From contig NZ_VUNN01000004.1 of the NCBI RefSeq assembly GCF_009695635.1, positions 62,001-126,000 of the forward strand: 64,000 nt of DNA. Reading direction: 5' to 3'. The notes below the pieces were generated by a model, which ran no database searches, was not told the DNA's origin, and saw nothing but the letters and a program-made list of their open reading frames with translations. The position numbers and the translations under genes were made by a program. This DNA is from Bullifex porci. Its GTDB lineage: Bacteria > Spirochaetota > Spirochaetia > Sphaerochaetales > Sphaerochaetaceae. Positions 54,501-62,478 of this stretch are shown here, piece after piece (position 1 is the first letter of the stretch; every line of letters starts with the position of its first letter).

Positions 54501-54954
54501 TGGTGCAAAGATGGCTACCTATTCACTCGTTAATTACCAAGGAACCTTTGAAGCAGTTGCCTTTCCTAAGGATTATGATAAATTTGAAGATAAGGTAGCT
54601 TTAGATGGTATTTATGGCTTTGTAGGTTATTTTGATAATAAAAAGGATCCTACAAATCCACAATTTATCGTTAAAGAAATATGTGAGCCTTCAGAGCTAA
54701 AGACAGAGGCTATTTCCTCATTAGTTATAGAGCTTAATGAGGAGGAGTCTGCTGGAGAAAACTTTGAGATGCTCGCAAATGATTTAAAGAGCTATTTTGT
54801 TGACCATAGTGGTTCCCTTCCTGTATTTGCATATCTTGGTGAAAATAGAAAGGAAAAGATTAGATTCGGAAGAGAGTATTCTGTTAGCTTCTCTAAGGAG
54901 CTGAAAAAAGAATTAGCGGGATATCCATTGGTCAATTCAGCTTGGTTTGAGTGA
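51502..54954 (+). CDS. dnaE: DNA polymerase III alpha subunit
   Basis: The protein has 1150 residues. The N-terminal PHP domain contains VHLHNHTDYSLLDGA and LAITDHGNMYGALRF. The polymerase core has GPGRGSGAGSLVAYSI and the catalytic aspartates in MPDFDIDFCFERR. HhH and OB-fold regions follow (NVSLICQVMNFRVIKTKTG). This is the replicative polymerase of the DnaE1 type. An alternative GTG at 51463 would add 13 residues, but they do not resemble other DnaE N-termini. The ATG at 51502 has no ribosome site and follows TATTAT (51487-51492), with GTGACA 18 bases before it, so a nearly leaderless mRNA is possible. It leads an operon with yggT, recG, rsmD and a thioesterase. Confidence 0.96.
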   Translation: MEEAINNVEQVKKSSFVHLHNHTDYSLLDGAAPIAKYVAKAQAEGMDALAITDHGNMYGALRFYKACKAAGIKPIIGCEFYVNPKDRRDQRPSSEGNRYYHLVLLAMNDRGYHHLMELNTIAFTEGYYYKPRIDDEVLKSHSEDLICLSACLAGEILQLLLKDQYDLAKERALWFKDLFGDRFYLEMQDHGLPEQKKTNPMLYKLSKELDIPVVCTNDIHYINKSDAIAQDVLLCIGTGSKVQDEKRMRFPNDQFYFKSEEEMAELFSWCPEALENTRKLADRVDINIKFPGPLLPEYEIPEGFKDTKEYLVWLSYDGCKKRYGEVTPALKERLDYELNIILTMDFQGYFLIVRDYIHWAKMHDIPVGPGRGSGAGSLVAYSITITDVDPIKYNLLFERFLNPERVSMPDFDIDFCFERRGEVIQYVTEHYGKDRVGQICTFGTLKAKAVVKDCARALDIPYDESNQICKLIPDEPKMTIKKALDAEPKLQAIKERGGVYEELFNVAEVLEGGNRHTSLHAAGVVIGKTPLIDYVPLSYDPKSHSVATQYTMDQIEECGLVKMDFLGLKTLTLIKHTVDLIHKKNPDFDINKIDELDKATFDMLKRGDSACVFQFESAGMQKILKDAQPNNIEDLVALNALYRPGPMQYIDRYVACKNGVQEIEYADPELEPILKNTYGVIVYQEQVMQVAQIIAGYTLGQADILRRIMGKKKVEKLAEEKVKFVAGAQKLGRDPKHAEDIFEMLEPFAQYGFNKSHAVAYSIVAYQTAFLKANYPSEFLAANLTNEMSNPEKFKEYLALADTMGIKLLPPDINNSDKHFNVVDNNIVYGLSGIKNVGEALTGIIVEEREKNGPYKSFTDFLSRQPDLNSRAIEALIKAGTFDSLNINRATLIANLEDAIAYEKSSRETTAYGQISLFGDDISLGSYEMKVVEEWPKREMLELEKEYLGFYVSGHPLDSFKEDIERCVWVDISKPEELPINRNVSLICQVMNFRVIKTKTGAKMATYSLVNYQGTFEAVAFPKDYDKFEDKVALDGIYGFVGYFDNKKDPTNPQFIVKEICEPSELKTEAISSLVIELNEEESAGENFEMLANDLKSYFVDHSGSLPVFAYLGENRKEKIRFGREYSVSFSKELKKELAGYPLVNSAWFE

Positions 54955-54962
54955 GGTTTGAT

Positions 54963-55553
54963 ATGAATACTTTTTTGCTCGATATGGCAGCCTTTTTTGC
55001 TCGCTTGATATCTCTATATTCCTTTTTTATTTGGATAAGAATATTCCTCTCTTGGGTAAATCCTTATCCTAGAGAAGGCTCTCTAACCTATTACTTTGCT
55101 TTAATAGTAGATCCTTTTTTGAATCTATTTCGCTCAAAGCACTTTAGAGTAGGAATATTAGATATCTCTCCTATATTTGCAATTGCAGTACTTTCCCTAC
55201 TTCAAAGCCTTCTTAAGCTATTTTCTGTATATGGAACTCTAAGATTCGGTTGGATTCTTAGCTTACTTCTGCAATACCTATGGTCATATGGAATTCAAAT
55301 CTTTTTAATGTTTGCAATTATCATCATGATAGTAAGAACTATTGCAACATTTACAGGTTCATTTGCGCTTTCAAGGATTGCAACTCTTGCTGACCCATTA
55401 ATGAAACAGGTTAGAGAAACCTTTTTCTCTAGACGCTTAGTAAAGGATACAACCCTTGCTTTACTAACCTTAGCAATATTAATTGCAATCTATGGAATGC
55501 TTAGCTTCATATTATCATACCTTATTTCTTATGCTATGAGGATTCCATTCTGA
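54963..55553 (+). CDS. YggT family membrane protein
   Basis: The protein has 196 residues, starting at ATG 54963 with a GAGG site; a GTG at 54951 that overlaps the dnaE stop is less likely. It has two related halves, each with a pair of hydrophobic helices. The first carries FFIWIRIFLSWVNPYPREGS and ALIVDPFLNLFRSKHF, and the second RIATLADPLMKQVRETFFSR, matching the YGGT repeat. These proteins are linked to osmotic or envelope functions and chloroplast homologues; the exact role is unclear. The stop and the recG start overlap by one base (TGATG). Confidence 0.85.
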   Translation: MNTFLLDMAAFFARLISLYSFFIWIRIFLSWVNPYPREGSLTYYFALIVDPFLNLFRSKHFRVGILDISPIFAIAVLSLLQSLLKLFSVYGTLRFGWILSLLLQYLWSYGIQIFLMFAIIIMIVRTIATFTGSFALSRIATLADPLMKQVRETFFSRRLVKDTTLALLTLAILIAIYGMLSFILSYLISYAMRIPF

Positions 55554-57589
55554 TGTTTTTATCTGAGCTAACAACTCCTATCGAACGGCTACAGGGTGTT
55601 GGAAAGGTACGTGCTAACGACTATCACACAAAGCTTGGTGTCGATACCTTTAAAGACCTCCTAGCTCTTAGCCCAAGAGCCTATGAGGATAGGACAAAGC
55701 TCACATCAGTTAAAGATTTAAAAGCTGGTGAAAATGTTATTAATACTAAGATAAAGGTTCAATCACACACATATTTTGGTGGCTTTAAGAAGAATGAGAG
55801 AACACTCAAGGTAATAGTTCAAGATTTATCAGGAACTAGGATTTCCCTTCTTTGCTTTGGAAGAAGCTTCTTAGAAAAAACTCTTCAAGCAGGTTCTGTA
55901 TGGTTTATTAATGCAACTGTTAACCAATGGAATGGAGAGTGGCAATCATCTGCCTTTTCTGTGTATAGAACACAAGAGGAAGCGGGTCTTGGAAGAGTAA
56001 TTCCAATATATCCAATGGGTGGCTCATTAACTCAGAAATCAATTAGAAAGGATATTAACACTATACTTTCAAATAAATATTTAACCTTTGATGATGAACT
56101 CCCAGCTAGACTATATGAAAAATATGGATTAATGCACACAGATAGTGCTATTCGTCTTATGCATATGCCAAGGAGTATGGAGGAGGTAAGAGCTAGTAAG
56201 AGGACTCTTGCTCTCACAGAGCTTTTATTAATGGAAATAGCTCTAATGCGCCAAAGTTCTTATGAAAAAAGTAATAAAAAAAGTACAATTAGTGATATTG
56301 AGAAGAAGCTAATATCAACACTTCCATTCTCTTTAACTAAAGACCAGATAAAGAGTCTAAGTGAAATTAGAAACGACCTTGATAATCAAAAATCTATGAA
56401 TAGACTTTTACAGGGTGATGTAGGCTCAGGAAAAACATTAATAGCATGGATTAGTAGTCTTCATGAGATCGCGAAAGGTCATCAGGTAGCCTTTATGGCT
56501 CCTACCGAGCTTCTTGCAAGGCAGCATGCTGAAAAGGCTGCAGAGCTTTTAGAACCACTTGGAGTTAAAATTGCTTTTATTACAGGGGACGTAAAGGGCA
56601 AGGGAAGAAAATATTTATTAGAGGCTCTAAAAAATGGGGAAGTCGATATAGCCATCGGTACTCATGCTCTCTTTTCCAAGGATGTAGTATTTAAGAACCT
56701 AAGATATGTAATAATAGATGAGCAGCATCGCTTTGGTGTTGAGCAAAGACTTGCATTAACCTCCAAGGGTGAGATCCCTCACCTACTTTTAATGACTGCC
56801 ACTCCTATACCAAGAACGTTAGCACTAACAATGTTTTCGGACCTACAGGTATCATCTATACATACAATGCCTCAAGGTAGAAAGCCAATTACGACATATC
56901 TTGTTAAGGAAGAAAACCGAGAGAAGATGTATCAAACTATTGCTGTAGAGTTTAAAAGAGGTCACCAAGCTTACTTTGTATATCCCCGTATTGAGGATGA
57001 GGGTGATAGTGGCCTTAGAGATGTAAAAAATATGTTTACATACCTACAGAAGGAGTACCCAAATATTCCATCTGCCCTCATACACTCAAAGGTTCCTGAG
57101 GATGAGAAGATGCAAATCCTAACAGATTTTAGAGCTAAGAAAATAAGCTATCTTGTTGCGACCTCTGTTATTGAGGTTGGTATTGATATCCCAATGGCTA
57201 CCTGCATGGTTATAGAGCATGCAGAGCGCTTTGGACTTGCAGCTCTTCATCAGCTGAGAGGTCGTGTAGGTAGAAGTGATTTACAAAGCTATTGCTTCTT
57301 AGTATATTCCTCTTCATTAAGTGATGACTCAAAAGCAAGACTAAGGGTAATGAAGGAAAGCACAGATGGCTTCTATATTGCTGAAAAGGATCTCGAGATT
57401 AGAGGTCCTGGTGAAATAGCAGGTGCTAAGCAATCGGGGTTCTTAAAGCTAAGATATGCTTCCCTAGTAAATGATATTGACCTAATAGAGATTGCAAAAA
57501 AGGAAGCACTTGAGATAATAAGAACAGATAAGGGCTTAATCAGCACAGAGAACTATATGCTGAGAATTAATATTGAACAGGAAGGATGA
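55553..57589 (+). CDS. recG: ATP-dependent DNA helicase RecG
   Basis: The protein has 678 residues. The N-terminal wedge OB domain includes PIERLQGVGKVRANDYHTKLG. The helicase motifs are complete: LLQGDVGSGKTLIAW (I), VAFMAPTELLARQHA (Ia), VIIDEQHRFGVEQR (II, DEQH), LMTATPIPRTL (III), VATSVIEVGIDIP (V) and LHQLRGRVGRSDLQSYCFL (VI). It reverses stalled replication forks and processes recombination intermediates. It is translationally coupled to the yggT gene and is followed by rsmD one base after its stop. Confidence 0.97.
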   Translation: MFLSELTTPIERLQGVGKVRANDYHTKLGVDTFKDLLALSPRAYEDRTKLTSVKDLKAGENVINTKIKVQSHTYFGGFKKNERTLKVIVQDLSGTRISLLCFGRSFLEKTLQAGSVWFINATVNQWNGEWQSSAFSVYRTQEEAGLGRVIPIYPMGGSLTQKSIRKDINTILSNKYLTFDDELPARLYEKYGLMHTDSAIRLMHMPRSMEEVRASKRTLALTELLLMEIALMRQSSYEKSNKKSTISDIEKKLISTLPFSLTKDQIKSLSEIRNDLDNQKSMNRLLQGDVGSGKTLIAWISSLHEIAKGHQVAFMAPTELLARQHAEKAAELLEPLGVKIAFITGDVKGKGRKYLLEALKNGEVDIAIGTHALFSKDVVFKNLRYVIIDEQHRFGVEQRLALTSKGEIPHLLLMTATPIPRTLALTMFSDLQVSSIHTMPQGRKPITTYLVKEENREKMYQTIAVEFKRGHQAYFVYPRIEDEGDSGLRDVKNMFTYLQKEYPNIPSALIHSKVPEDEKMQILTDFRAKKISYLVATSVIEVGIDIPMATCMVIEHAERFGLAALHQLRGRVGRSDLQSYCFLVYSSSLSDDSKARLRVMKESTDGFYIAEKDLEIRGPGEIAGAKQSGFLKLRYASLVNDIDLIEIAKKEALEIIRTDKGLISTENYMLRINIEQEG

Positions 57590-57590
57590 G

Positions 57591-58130
57591 ATGAGAATCA
57601 CAGGCGGAAAGTATTGTAGAAGAAATGTTGTATGTCCACCAGGTGTTATTAGACCTGCTATGGATAGAATGAGAGAGTCACTATTCTCAATCTTAGGTGA
57701 TCTCTCAGGTCTCTCTTTTCTAGATCTCTTTTCAGGTAGTGGCTGCGTTGCTATTGAAGCAGCCTCACGTGGTGCAGAACCAATTCATCTCGTTGAGATG
57801 GATAGAGGGAAAAGAGAAACTATTGAGAAAAACTTATCATTTGTTGATGAAGAAAAGCATCTATTTATGATGGATGTAACAAGATATATTCTTACATCTA
57901 GCTATAAATATGACATTATATATGCCGATCCACCTTTTAATATGGAAGGTAAGGTAGAGCTAGCGAAGAAGATTGCTTCAAGAGAGATGTTAAAAGATCA
58001 TGGACTTTTTATCATCCACTATCCTGAGGAGGAAAAGAAGCTTTGGCCTGAGGAGATCGAGGGCTTTAGCTTTAAGGATGAGAGAAAATATGGCCGTTCA
58101 ATGGTACGCTTTTATGAGGTGAGAAGATGA
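57591..58130 (+). CDS. rsmD: 16S rRNA (guanine966-N2)-methyltransferase
   Basis: The protein has 179 residues, the usual length, from the ATG at 57591 with a GGAAGGA site. MRITGGKYCRR and VIRPAMDRMRESLFSIL are family N-terminal features. The SAM site is LSFLDLFSGSGCVAIEAASRGA and the catalytic motif is DIIYADPPF. It methylates G966 of 16S rRNA. It overlaps the next gene by four bases (ATGA). The recG-rsmD neighbourhood is common in bacteria and supports the call. Confidence 0.93.
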   Translation: MRITGGKYCRRNVVCPPGVIRPAMDRMRESLFSILGDLSGLSFLDLFSGSGCVAIEAASRGAEPIHLVEMDRGKRETIEKNLSFVDEEKHLFMMDVTRYILTSSYKYDIIYADPPFNMEGKVELAKKIASREMLKDHGLFIIHYPEEEKKLWPEEIEGFSFKDERKYGRSMVRFYEVRR

Positions 58131-58939
58131 GTTTTTACATCACTGATGATAATATCGGGCATCTAGATCACACTGTTATGACAAGTGAATCTGATTCATA
58201 CAACACTACTAGACTTTCTCTTTACCAAGCTCTTGTACAAGAAATTGCAGGCCTACATGCAGATAAAAGAGGTGTAGGTATTCCAGATTTACAATCTAAT
58301 GGTAAGACTTGGGTTATTGCACGCTCTAGAATGGAAGTGTATTACTATGGCTCCTGGAAGGATGAAATTGAGGTTGAAACCTGGCCACAGGACCCAATTG
58401 GCTTAAACTGCCCTAGAATAGTAAGAGCAAAGGATAAAAATAGTAACAGACCTCTATTTTTTGCAAACACTAAGTGGGCTATCATTGATACTATTAAGGG
58501 TAGACCATTAAGACCCAAGGAAGTAACAGATGCTTTAATGCTACCTCCAAAGGAATTACAAATCGATGCAACTCTTCCAAATAACCTAGAGCTAATAGAG
58601 TCTTCAAATGTATTTATTAAAGAGTATGTACCTACAATTCACTTTCTAGATACAGACTTAAACCATCATGTTAATAATTTATCCTATATAAATTGGATAT
58701 TAGAATCCCTTCCTGAGGAGTTCATGGACCAATTTAAACCATCCTTAATTGATGTTAGGTGGATAAGGCAAACCTTCAGAAAGGATAAGCTAATTGTTAC
58801 AATATTTGCAAAGGATAGTAATGAGCTATCAAAGCAAAAGCCTGAGCTTTATTTTAAAATAGAAAGAATTAAGGAGGATGGCTCAAGAGAGGATGTCTTT
58901 GACGCCATCACAGAGTGGAAAAGTAGAGATTCATTCTAA
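58127..58939 (+). CDS. Acyl-ACP thioesterase (FatA/FatB family)
   Basis: The protein has 270 residues, two hotdog domains. The first has NTTRLSLYQALVQEIAGLHADKRGVGI and WVIARSRMEVYYYGSWKDEI, and the second PTIHFLDTDLNHHVNNLSYINWILESLP, with the Asp/Asn/His active-site residues of plant and bacterial acyl-ACP thioesterases. It releases free fatty acids from acyl carrier protein and so ends chain elongation. ATGA overlap with rsmD makes it the last gene of the dnaE operon. The stop at 58939 overlaps the convergent slyX gene by four bases. Confidence 0.9.
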   Translation: MSFYITDDNIGHLDHTVMTSESDSYNTTRLSLYQALVQEIAGLHADKRGVGIPDLQSNGKTWVIARSRMEVYYYGSWKDEIEVETWPQDPIGLNCPRIVRAKDKNSNRPLFFANTKWAIIDTIKGRPLRPKEVTDALMLPPKELQIDATLPNNLELIESSNVFIKEYVPTIHFLDTDLNHHVNNLSYINWILESLPEEFMDQFKPSLIDVRWIRQTFRKDKLIVTIFAKDSNELSKQKPELYFKIERIKEDGSREDVFDAITEWKSRDSF

Positions 58940-59139
58940 TAATGTGGGGGCTTTCTATTAGGTCTTGATGGAGAGCCCACCTCCTCTATTAGCTCTTCAA
59001 GCTTCTTTGTAACCTGTAAAAGCTTGATATTCATAGCATCTATATTTTTCTGTTGCTCAATTACAACTTCATTTAATTCTGCAACCTGTGCTTCAAGGTA
59101 CGATACCTTTATCTCAACCTGTTCCAATTCTTCGTTCAT
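58936..59139 (-). CDS. slyX: SlyX family protein
   Basis: The protein has 67 residues from the ATG at 59139; an in-frame TTG nine bases earlier is unlikely. It is a heptad-patterned coiled coil (VEIKVSYLEAQVAELNEVVI through LLQVTKKLEELIEEV) ending in RKPPHY, the characteristic SlyX C-terminus. The function is poorly known. The ATG lies eight bases after a TAAAAT -10 box and lacks a ribosome site. It is divergent from the WYL regulator, and the two share a palindrome at 59173-59189. Confidence 0.9.
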   Translation of the reverse strand: MNEELEQVEIKVSYLEAQVAELNEVVIEQQKNIDAMNIKLLQVTKKLEELIEEVGSPSRPNRKPPHY

Positions 59140-59176
59140 ATAAAACAATTTTATTACTACTTCTTTTATTATGCAA
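59140..59176 (-). promoter_or_regulatory. Promoter of slyX
   Basis: On the minus strand TTGCAT (59176-59171), a 17-base spacer, TAAAAT (59153-59148), then eight bases to the ATG. The -35 lies inside the palindrome. Confidence 0.6.
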
Positions 59177-59189
59177 CAAACCTTGTTGC
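59173..59189. promoter_or_regulatory. Palindromic operator between slyX and the WYL regulator
   Basis: GCAACAA-acc-TTGTTGC, a perfect 7+7 inverted repeat. It overlaps the -35 box of slyX and lies just upstream of the -35 (TTGTTG, 59193-59198) of the WYL gene, which itself repeats the half-site. Likely binding site of the WYL protein, controlling both genes. Confidence 0.6.
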
Positions 59190-59192
59190 TTC

Positions 59193-59220
59193 TTGTTGTA
59201 TTAAAAAAATATGATATACT
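59193..59220 (+). promoter_or_regulatory. Promoter of the WYL regulator gene
   Basis: TTGTTG (59193-59198), a 16-base spacer, TATACT (59215-59220). The ATG at 59241 is 20 bases downstream with a CGGAG ribosome site, so this gene, unlike its neighbours, has a normal leader. Confidence 0.65.
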
Positions 59221-59240
59221 AATTTTTATCGGAGTATTTT

Positions 59241-60200
59241 ATGAAAGGTGAAAGAGTTGCACAATTAGAGCTATTACTACGCTCTCACCCAGAGGGTTTA
59301 AGAAGAGCAGAAATAGCAAGAAGACTTGGTGTTCATAGATCAACTATATCACGATATGTTGAGGACCTCTCTGAGCATATCGATGTTTATGAAGAGAATA
59401 ATCTAATTAAAATTAAGCAAAAGGAAGAGGATGAAAATATTGCTCTCTCAATATATGAGTCTCTAGCCTTCAACCTTAGTGCAGAGGTTCTTATAAATAA
59501 TAGTGAGATTCAATCACCACACCTAGCCTCAGGTTTAAGAAAGATAGCAATGAACATGCGCTCCTATGCACCAAAGATTAGTGACAACATGCTAATGGTT
59601 GCAGAAAAGATAGACCAAGAGGTGCAGAAGAATAGAAATAAAAATACTAAATATAACGCTATATTAGAGGTTTTAATCGATGCTTGGGTAACTGGTAGAA
59701 TTGTACGTATAGAGCTATCAGATAACGATGAGATCGAGCTTGCACCATACTTTATTGGCTTTAGAGATGAAAATAAAACTAGACAGCCAATTAGTGTAAC
59801 AGGTCGTCTTAGACATACTAAAGAAATTATTACACTCGATATTACAAAGATAGTAAGTGCTACTCTTCTTGATGAAACCTACACTATCCCTGATAACCTA
59901 AAGCCATTTAAGATGGATAAGGAAAAGGAAGAGTCATACGATGCTATTGATATGGTTCCACTTGTACTTGAGCTTCAAGAGAAATCTGCATTAAATGCCT
60001 TTAGAAATATTATTCATGGTGATATTAATATCGTTAAGGATGAAAACAATAAGATAAAGTGTTCCTTTGAGGTTGAAAACTCAATTGAAGTAATGATGAA
60101 AATTTTCCAATGTGGAAAATCTGTAAGAATTATCTCACCTGACAGCTACAGAGAAAAATATCTAAATTACCTTAAAGAAATTATTTCGATTTATAACTAA
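59241..60200 (+). CDS. WYL-domain transcriptional regulator
   Basis: The protein has 319 residues. The N-terminal HTH_11-type winged helix is EGLRRAEIARRLGVHRSTISRYVEDL (residues ~18-43). The middle to C-terminal part (AWVTGRIVRIELSDNDEIEL then APYFIGFRDENKTRQPISVTG) corresponds to the WYL sensor region, with P-Y in place of the usual W-Y-L context, followed by a WCX-type C-terminal extension (FEVENSIEVMMKIFQCGKSV). WYL regulators respond to nucleic acids or nucleotides and often control DNA-damage or defence genes. It is transcribed alone and divergently from slyX, and ended by a strong terminator. Confidence 0.85.
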   Translation: MKGERVAQLELLLRSHPEGLRRAEIARRLGVHRSTISRYVEDLSEHIDVYEENNLIKIKQKEEDENIALSIYESLAFNLSAEVLINNSEIQSPHLASGLRKIAMNMRSYAPKISDNMLMVAEKIDQEVQKNRNKNTKYNAILEVLIDAWVTGRIVRIELSDNDEIELAPYFIGFRDENKTRQPISVTGRLRHTKEIITLDITKIVSATLLDETYTIPDNLKPFKMDKEKEESYDAIDMVPLVLELQEKSALNAFRNIIHGDINIVKDENNKIKCSFEVENSIEVMMKIFQCGKSVRIISPDSYREKYLNYLKEIISIYN

Positions 60201-60206
60201 TTATCG

Positions 60207-60239
60207 TTGTGGGTATCTTATTTACCCACAATTTTTTTT
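60207..60239 (+). terminator. Terminator of the WYL regulator gene
   Basis: TTGTGGGTA (60207-60215) pairs with TACCCACAA (60223-60231) around a seven-base loop, then eight T. It overlaps the 3' end of the minus-strand acetyltransferase-like gene. Confidence 0.9.
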
Positions 60240-60888
60240 ACTTAGTTCATCCATCTCTATATTCAATGTGTCAATAAAGCATTTTATGTGGTATCCATCT
60301 GTTGTTGCGTGATGACATGTCATAGAAAGAGGCATGATTAACTCTCCATTTCTATTTACTATCTTACCTGCTTCTACAGATGGAAAAATAATACTCTTTA
60401 TTCTCAAATGAATGCATAGCAAAATGATTAAACTCAACCCATGGAATAGTAGAAACGGTATATGCATTTTTAGGAGGAATTCCATTACATAATATTCCAT
60501 GTACATCACCATATTTCTTTTGGTTCGTGATATAGCTTTGATAAAAAGTTAAAAAATCATCTGAATACTCACACCACATAAGAGAAAAGGTTTTATCATC
60601 GTCATGAAAGGTTGCATATAGTGGCGTTAAGGTATCGTAATAACCAAGTACTCCATTCTCCTTTGCAATCTTAAACTCTTTTTGTTTATTTAAGCTCTTT
60701 GTAACTACATACGAATAAGCAAGAAAGAATTTTAACTTTTTATCTTCCATTGCTCTTTTAAGCTTAGTCACATTAATTTTAAAGGTTAACGAGTACCCTG
60801 TTGGTGCAATTGATGAAAAATAATAGAAAATTTCTCTTCCATTCCAATCATTAAAATCGATAGGTGTAAAGTTTATTTTCTCCTTCAC
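60222..60888 (-). pseudogene. Chloramphenicol acetyltransferase-like gene with a frameshift
   Basis: Two frames together give about 222 residues, the normal CAT length. The first (from GTG 60888 to 60364) has FNDWNGREIFYYFSSIAPTG, YSLTFKINVTKLKRAM, FFLAYSYVVTKSLN, TLTPLYATFHDDDKTFSLMW and IPWVEFNHFAMHS. After a one-base slip near 60405-60411 the second frame gives IFPSVEAGKIVNRNGELIMP and the catalytic CHHATTDGYHIKCFID near the end. Without correction the product stops at residue 174 and lacks the catalytic His. CAT-fold proteins acetylate chloramphenicol or other acceptors; resistance cannot be assumed. A sequencing slip is possible. Confidence 0.8.
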
Positions 60889-60922
60889 ACCTATCGTAAT
60901 ACCAAATATTAATAGCTAAGCT

Positions 60923-61960
60923 CTACTCTTGGTAGAATCCCATAAGTAGCTTAATTAGCTCATAATAATCAAAAAGAGAAATAGATGAATTATGAGAATG
61001 AGCATGGCGAGTTGCAACCCCTGTTACTACACACTTTGATCCTCTTCCAGATTGAGACATAGTAACAGCATCTGTTCCACCACCAGTTCTTATTGCCTCT
61101 TGTATAATAATACCATTTGAGGAAGCAACCCTTCTTAAGCTATCAAGTACATCCCTTGAACCAATGTGAGATGGATCAAATATTCTTATGTGAGCACCTT
61201 TTCCTTCTCTTGTTAATGGATGAGCTGGACCTGATGGCATATCATCTGCAGGAGCACCTTCAACAACAATTGTGATATCAGGATGGATATAATTTTTTAA
61301 AACAGCAGAGCCTCTTTCTCCTACCTCCTCTTGAGTTGTGAAAGCAAAAATAACAGTATTATTGCACTCTTTAAAGGTCCTTATTAATTCAACTAAAACA
61401 GCACACCCTATTCTATCATCAAAGGCTTTAGAAAATACTCTATCTGTTTCTTTAATATATTTAAAAGGTGCAACAGGAACTACCAAGTCCCCAATAGCAA
61501 TACCAAAGCTCTCTTTTACATCTTTATCATCATTTGCACCAATATCAACAAATAGCTCTGATAAATCCGGAACATTAACACTTTGGTTCTTCTTAATAAA
61601 ATGAGGAGAGATTTGACCAATAATTCCATAGTGACGCTCACCTTTTTGATTTATTACCTCAACAGGTGATGAAGGAAGTGTTAACGTTGACCAACCTCCA
61701 AGACTAATTAATCTCAAATATCCTGTTTCAAGGATATCTGAGACCATAAAGCCAATTTCATCCATATGAGCACAAAATAAAATAGTTTTACCATCCTCTT
61801 TACCCTTAAAGGTATATACTAAGTTTCCTATATTATCTTGACTATACTCAAAGTCCTTTAATTCTTCTTTTATTATTTTCCTAACATCATCCTCATAGCC
61901 TGGTAAGCCAGTTGCTTGAGAAAGCTTTTCAATTAATCTTAATGAGTATTCTTTATCCAT
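60923..61960 (-). CDS. M42 family metallopeptidase (glutamyl aminopeptidase/endoglucanase M-like)
   Basis: The protein has 345 residues. The dinuclear zinc/cobalt site appears as LFCAHMDEIGFMV (His and Asp), FSKAFDDRIGCAVLVE (Asp), TTQEEVGERGSAVLKN (catalytic Glu and metal Glu), and the last His in RHAHSHNSSISLFDY. These cytoplasmic aminopeptidases form dodecameric shells that trim short peptides. The ATG lacks a ribosome site and sits six bases after a TATACT box with TG extension (61967-61975). It is a single gene. Confidence 0.93.
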   Translation of the reverse strand: MDKEYSLRLIEKLSQATGLPGYEDDVRKIIKEELKDFEYSQDNIGNLVYTFKGKEDGKTILFCAHMDEIGFMVSDILETGYLRLISLGGWSTLTLPSSPVEVINQKGERHYGIIGQISPHFIKKNQSVNVPDLSELFVDIGANDDKDVKESFGIAIGDLVVPVAPFKYIKETDRVFSKAFDDRIGCAVLVELIRTFKECNNTVIFAFTTQEEVGERGSAVLKNYIHPDITIVVEGAPADDMPSGPAHPLTREGKGAHIRIFDPSHIGSRDVLDSLRRVASSNGIIIQEAIRTGGGTDAVTMSQSGRGSKCVVTGVATRHAHSHNSSISLFDYYELIKLLMGFYQE

Positions 61961-61975
61961 AAGAGTAGTATATCA
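61961..61975 (-). promoter_or_regulatory. Extended -10 leaderless-type promoter of the M42 gene
   Basis: On the minus strand TGA-TATACT (61975-61967), then six bases to the ATG at 61960. No convincing -35 is visible, as expected for an extended -10 promoter. Confidence 0.5.
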
Positions 61976-61980
61976 CACAG

Positions 61981-62441
61981 TTATAATAATAGCTCTTCCT
62001 CTGAAAAATTATTCTTTTTTATAAACATTACAAAATAAATTGGAAGATAAATTATTTTATTCTTTTGCTTTATCTCTCGTCCTGAACAAAGAACATATGC
62101 ATATTCGATATTATATTCTTCTTTACTAGTAAAATTACTAAGAGCACTATGAATAGTGTAATTACAACCACGAGAATATGTCAGAAACCCTAAATCCCAC
62201 AAAATTTATGATTGAGCCAAGAAAATTAATGTGTTTTCATATGAATCTAACTTATTTCCAGCTACTAAGCTAAGCTTTAAATATAAGTCATTAATATCAT
62301 TAACAACTGCAAAAAGGCTTTCACCAACCTTTCTTATTATATATGTTTTCCTACCTGTCTACTTCCATCAACTAATATTATTTCTTGTTCTTTATTTACA
62401 AAATGTTGTTCTATTACGTTATATATTTTCCTTGCAAGCAT
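61981..62441 (-). pseudogene. Decayed AAA ATPase (AAA_14/DUF4143-like) gene
   Basis: From ATG 62441 the minus strand reads MLARKIYNVIEQHFVNKEQ, then EIILVDGSRQVGK, a Walker A typical of AAA_14 ATPases. A missing A in the A-run then shifts the frame. Corrected reading continues YIIRKVGESLFAVVNDIN. A large internal part is gone. The gene's end (SNFTSKEEYNIEYAYVLCSG, REIKQKNKIIYLPIYFVMFI, stop at 61981) is the usual C-terminus. Such ATPases are abundant, often decayed accessory genes in spirochaetes and Bacteroidota. Confidence 0.65.
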
Positions 62442-62478
62442 TTATTACTCCATACAAGAAAATATTTTCATAGCTGAA

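Noticed and set aside
60222-60512. Separate small gene with a start in the acetyltransferase region
   Set aside because: It is the second half of the frameshifted acetyltransferase; its first 45 residues are only the shadow of the other frame.
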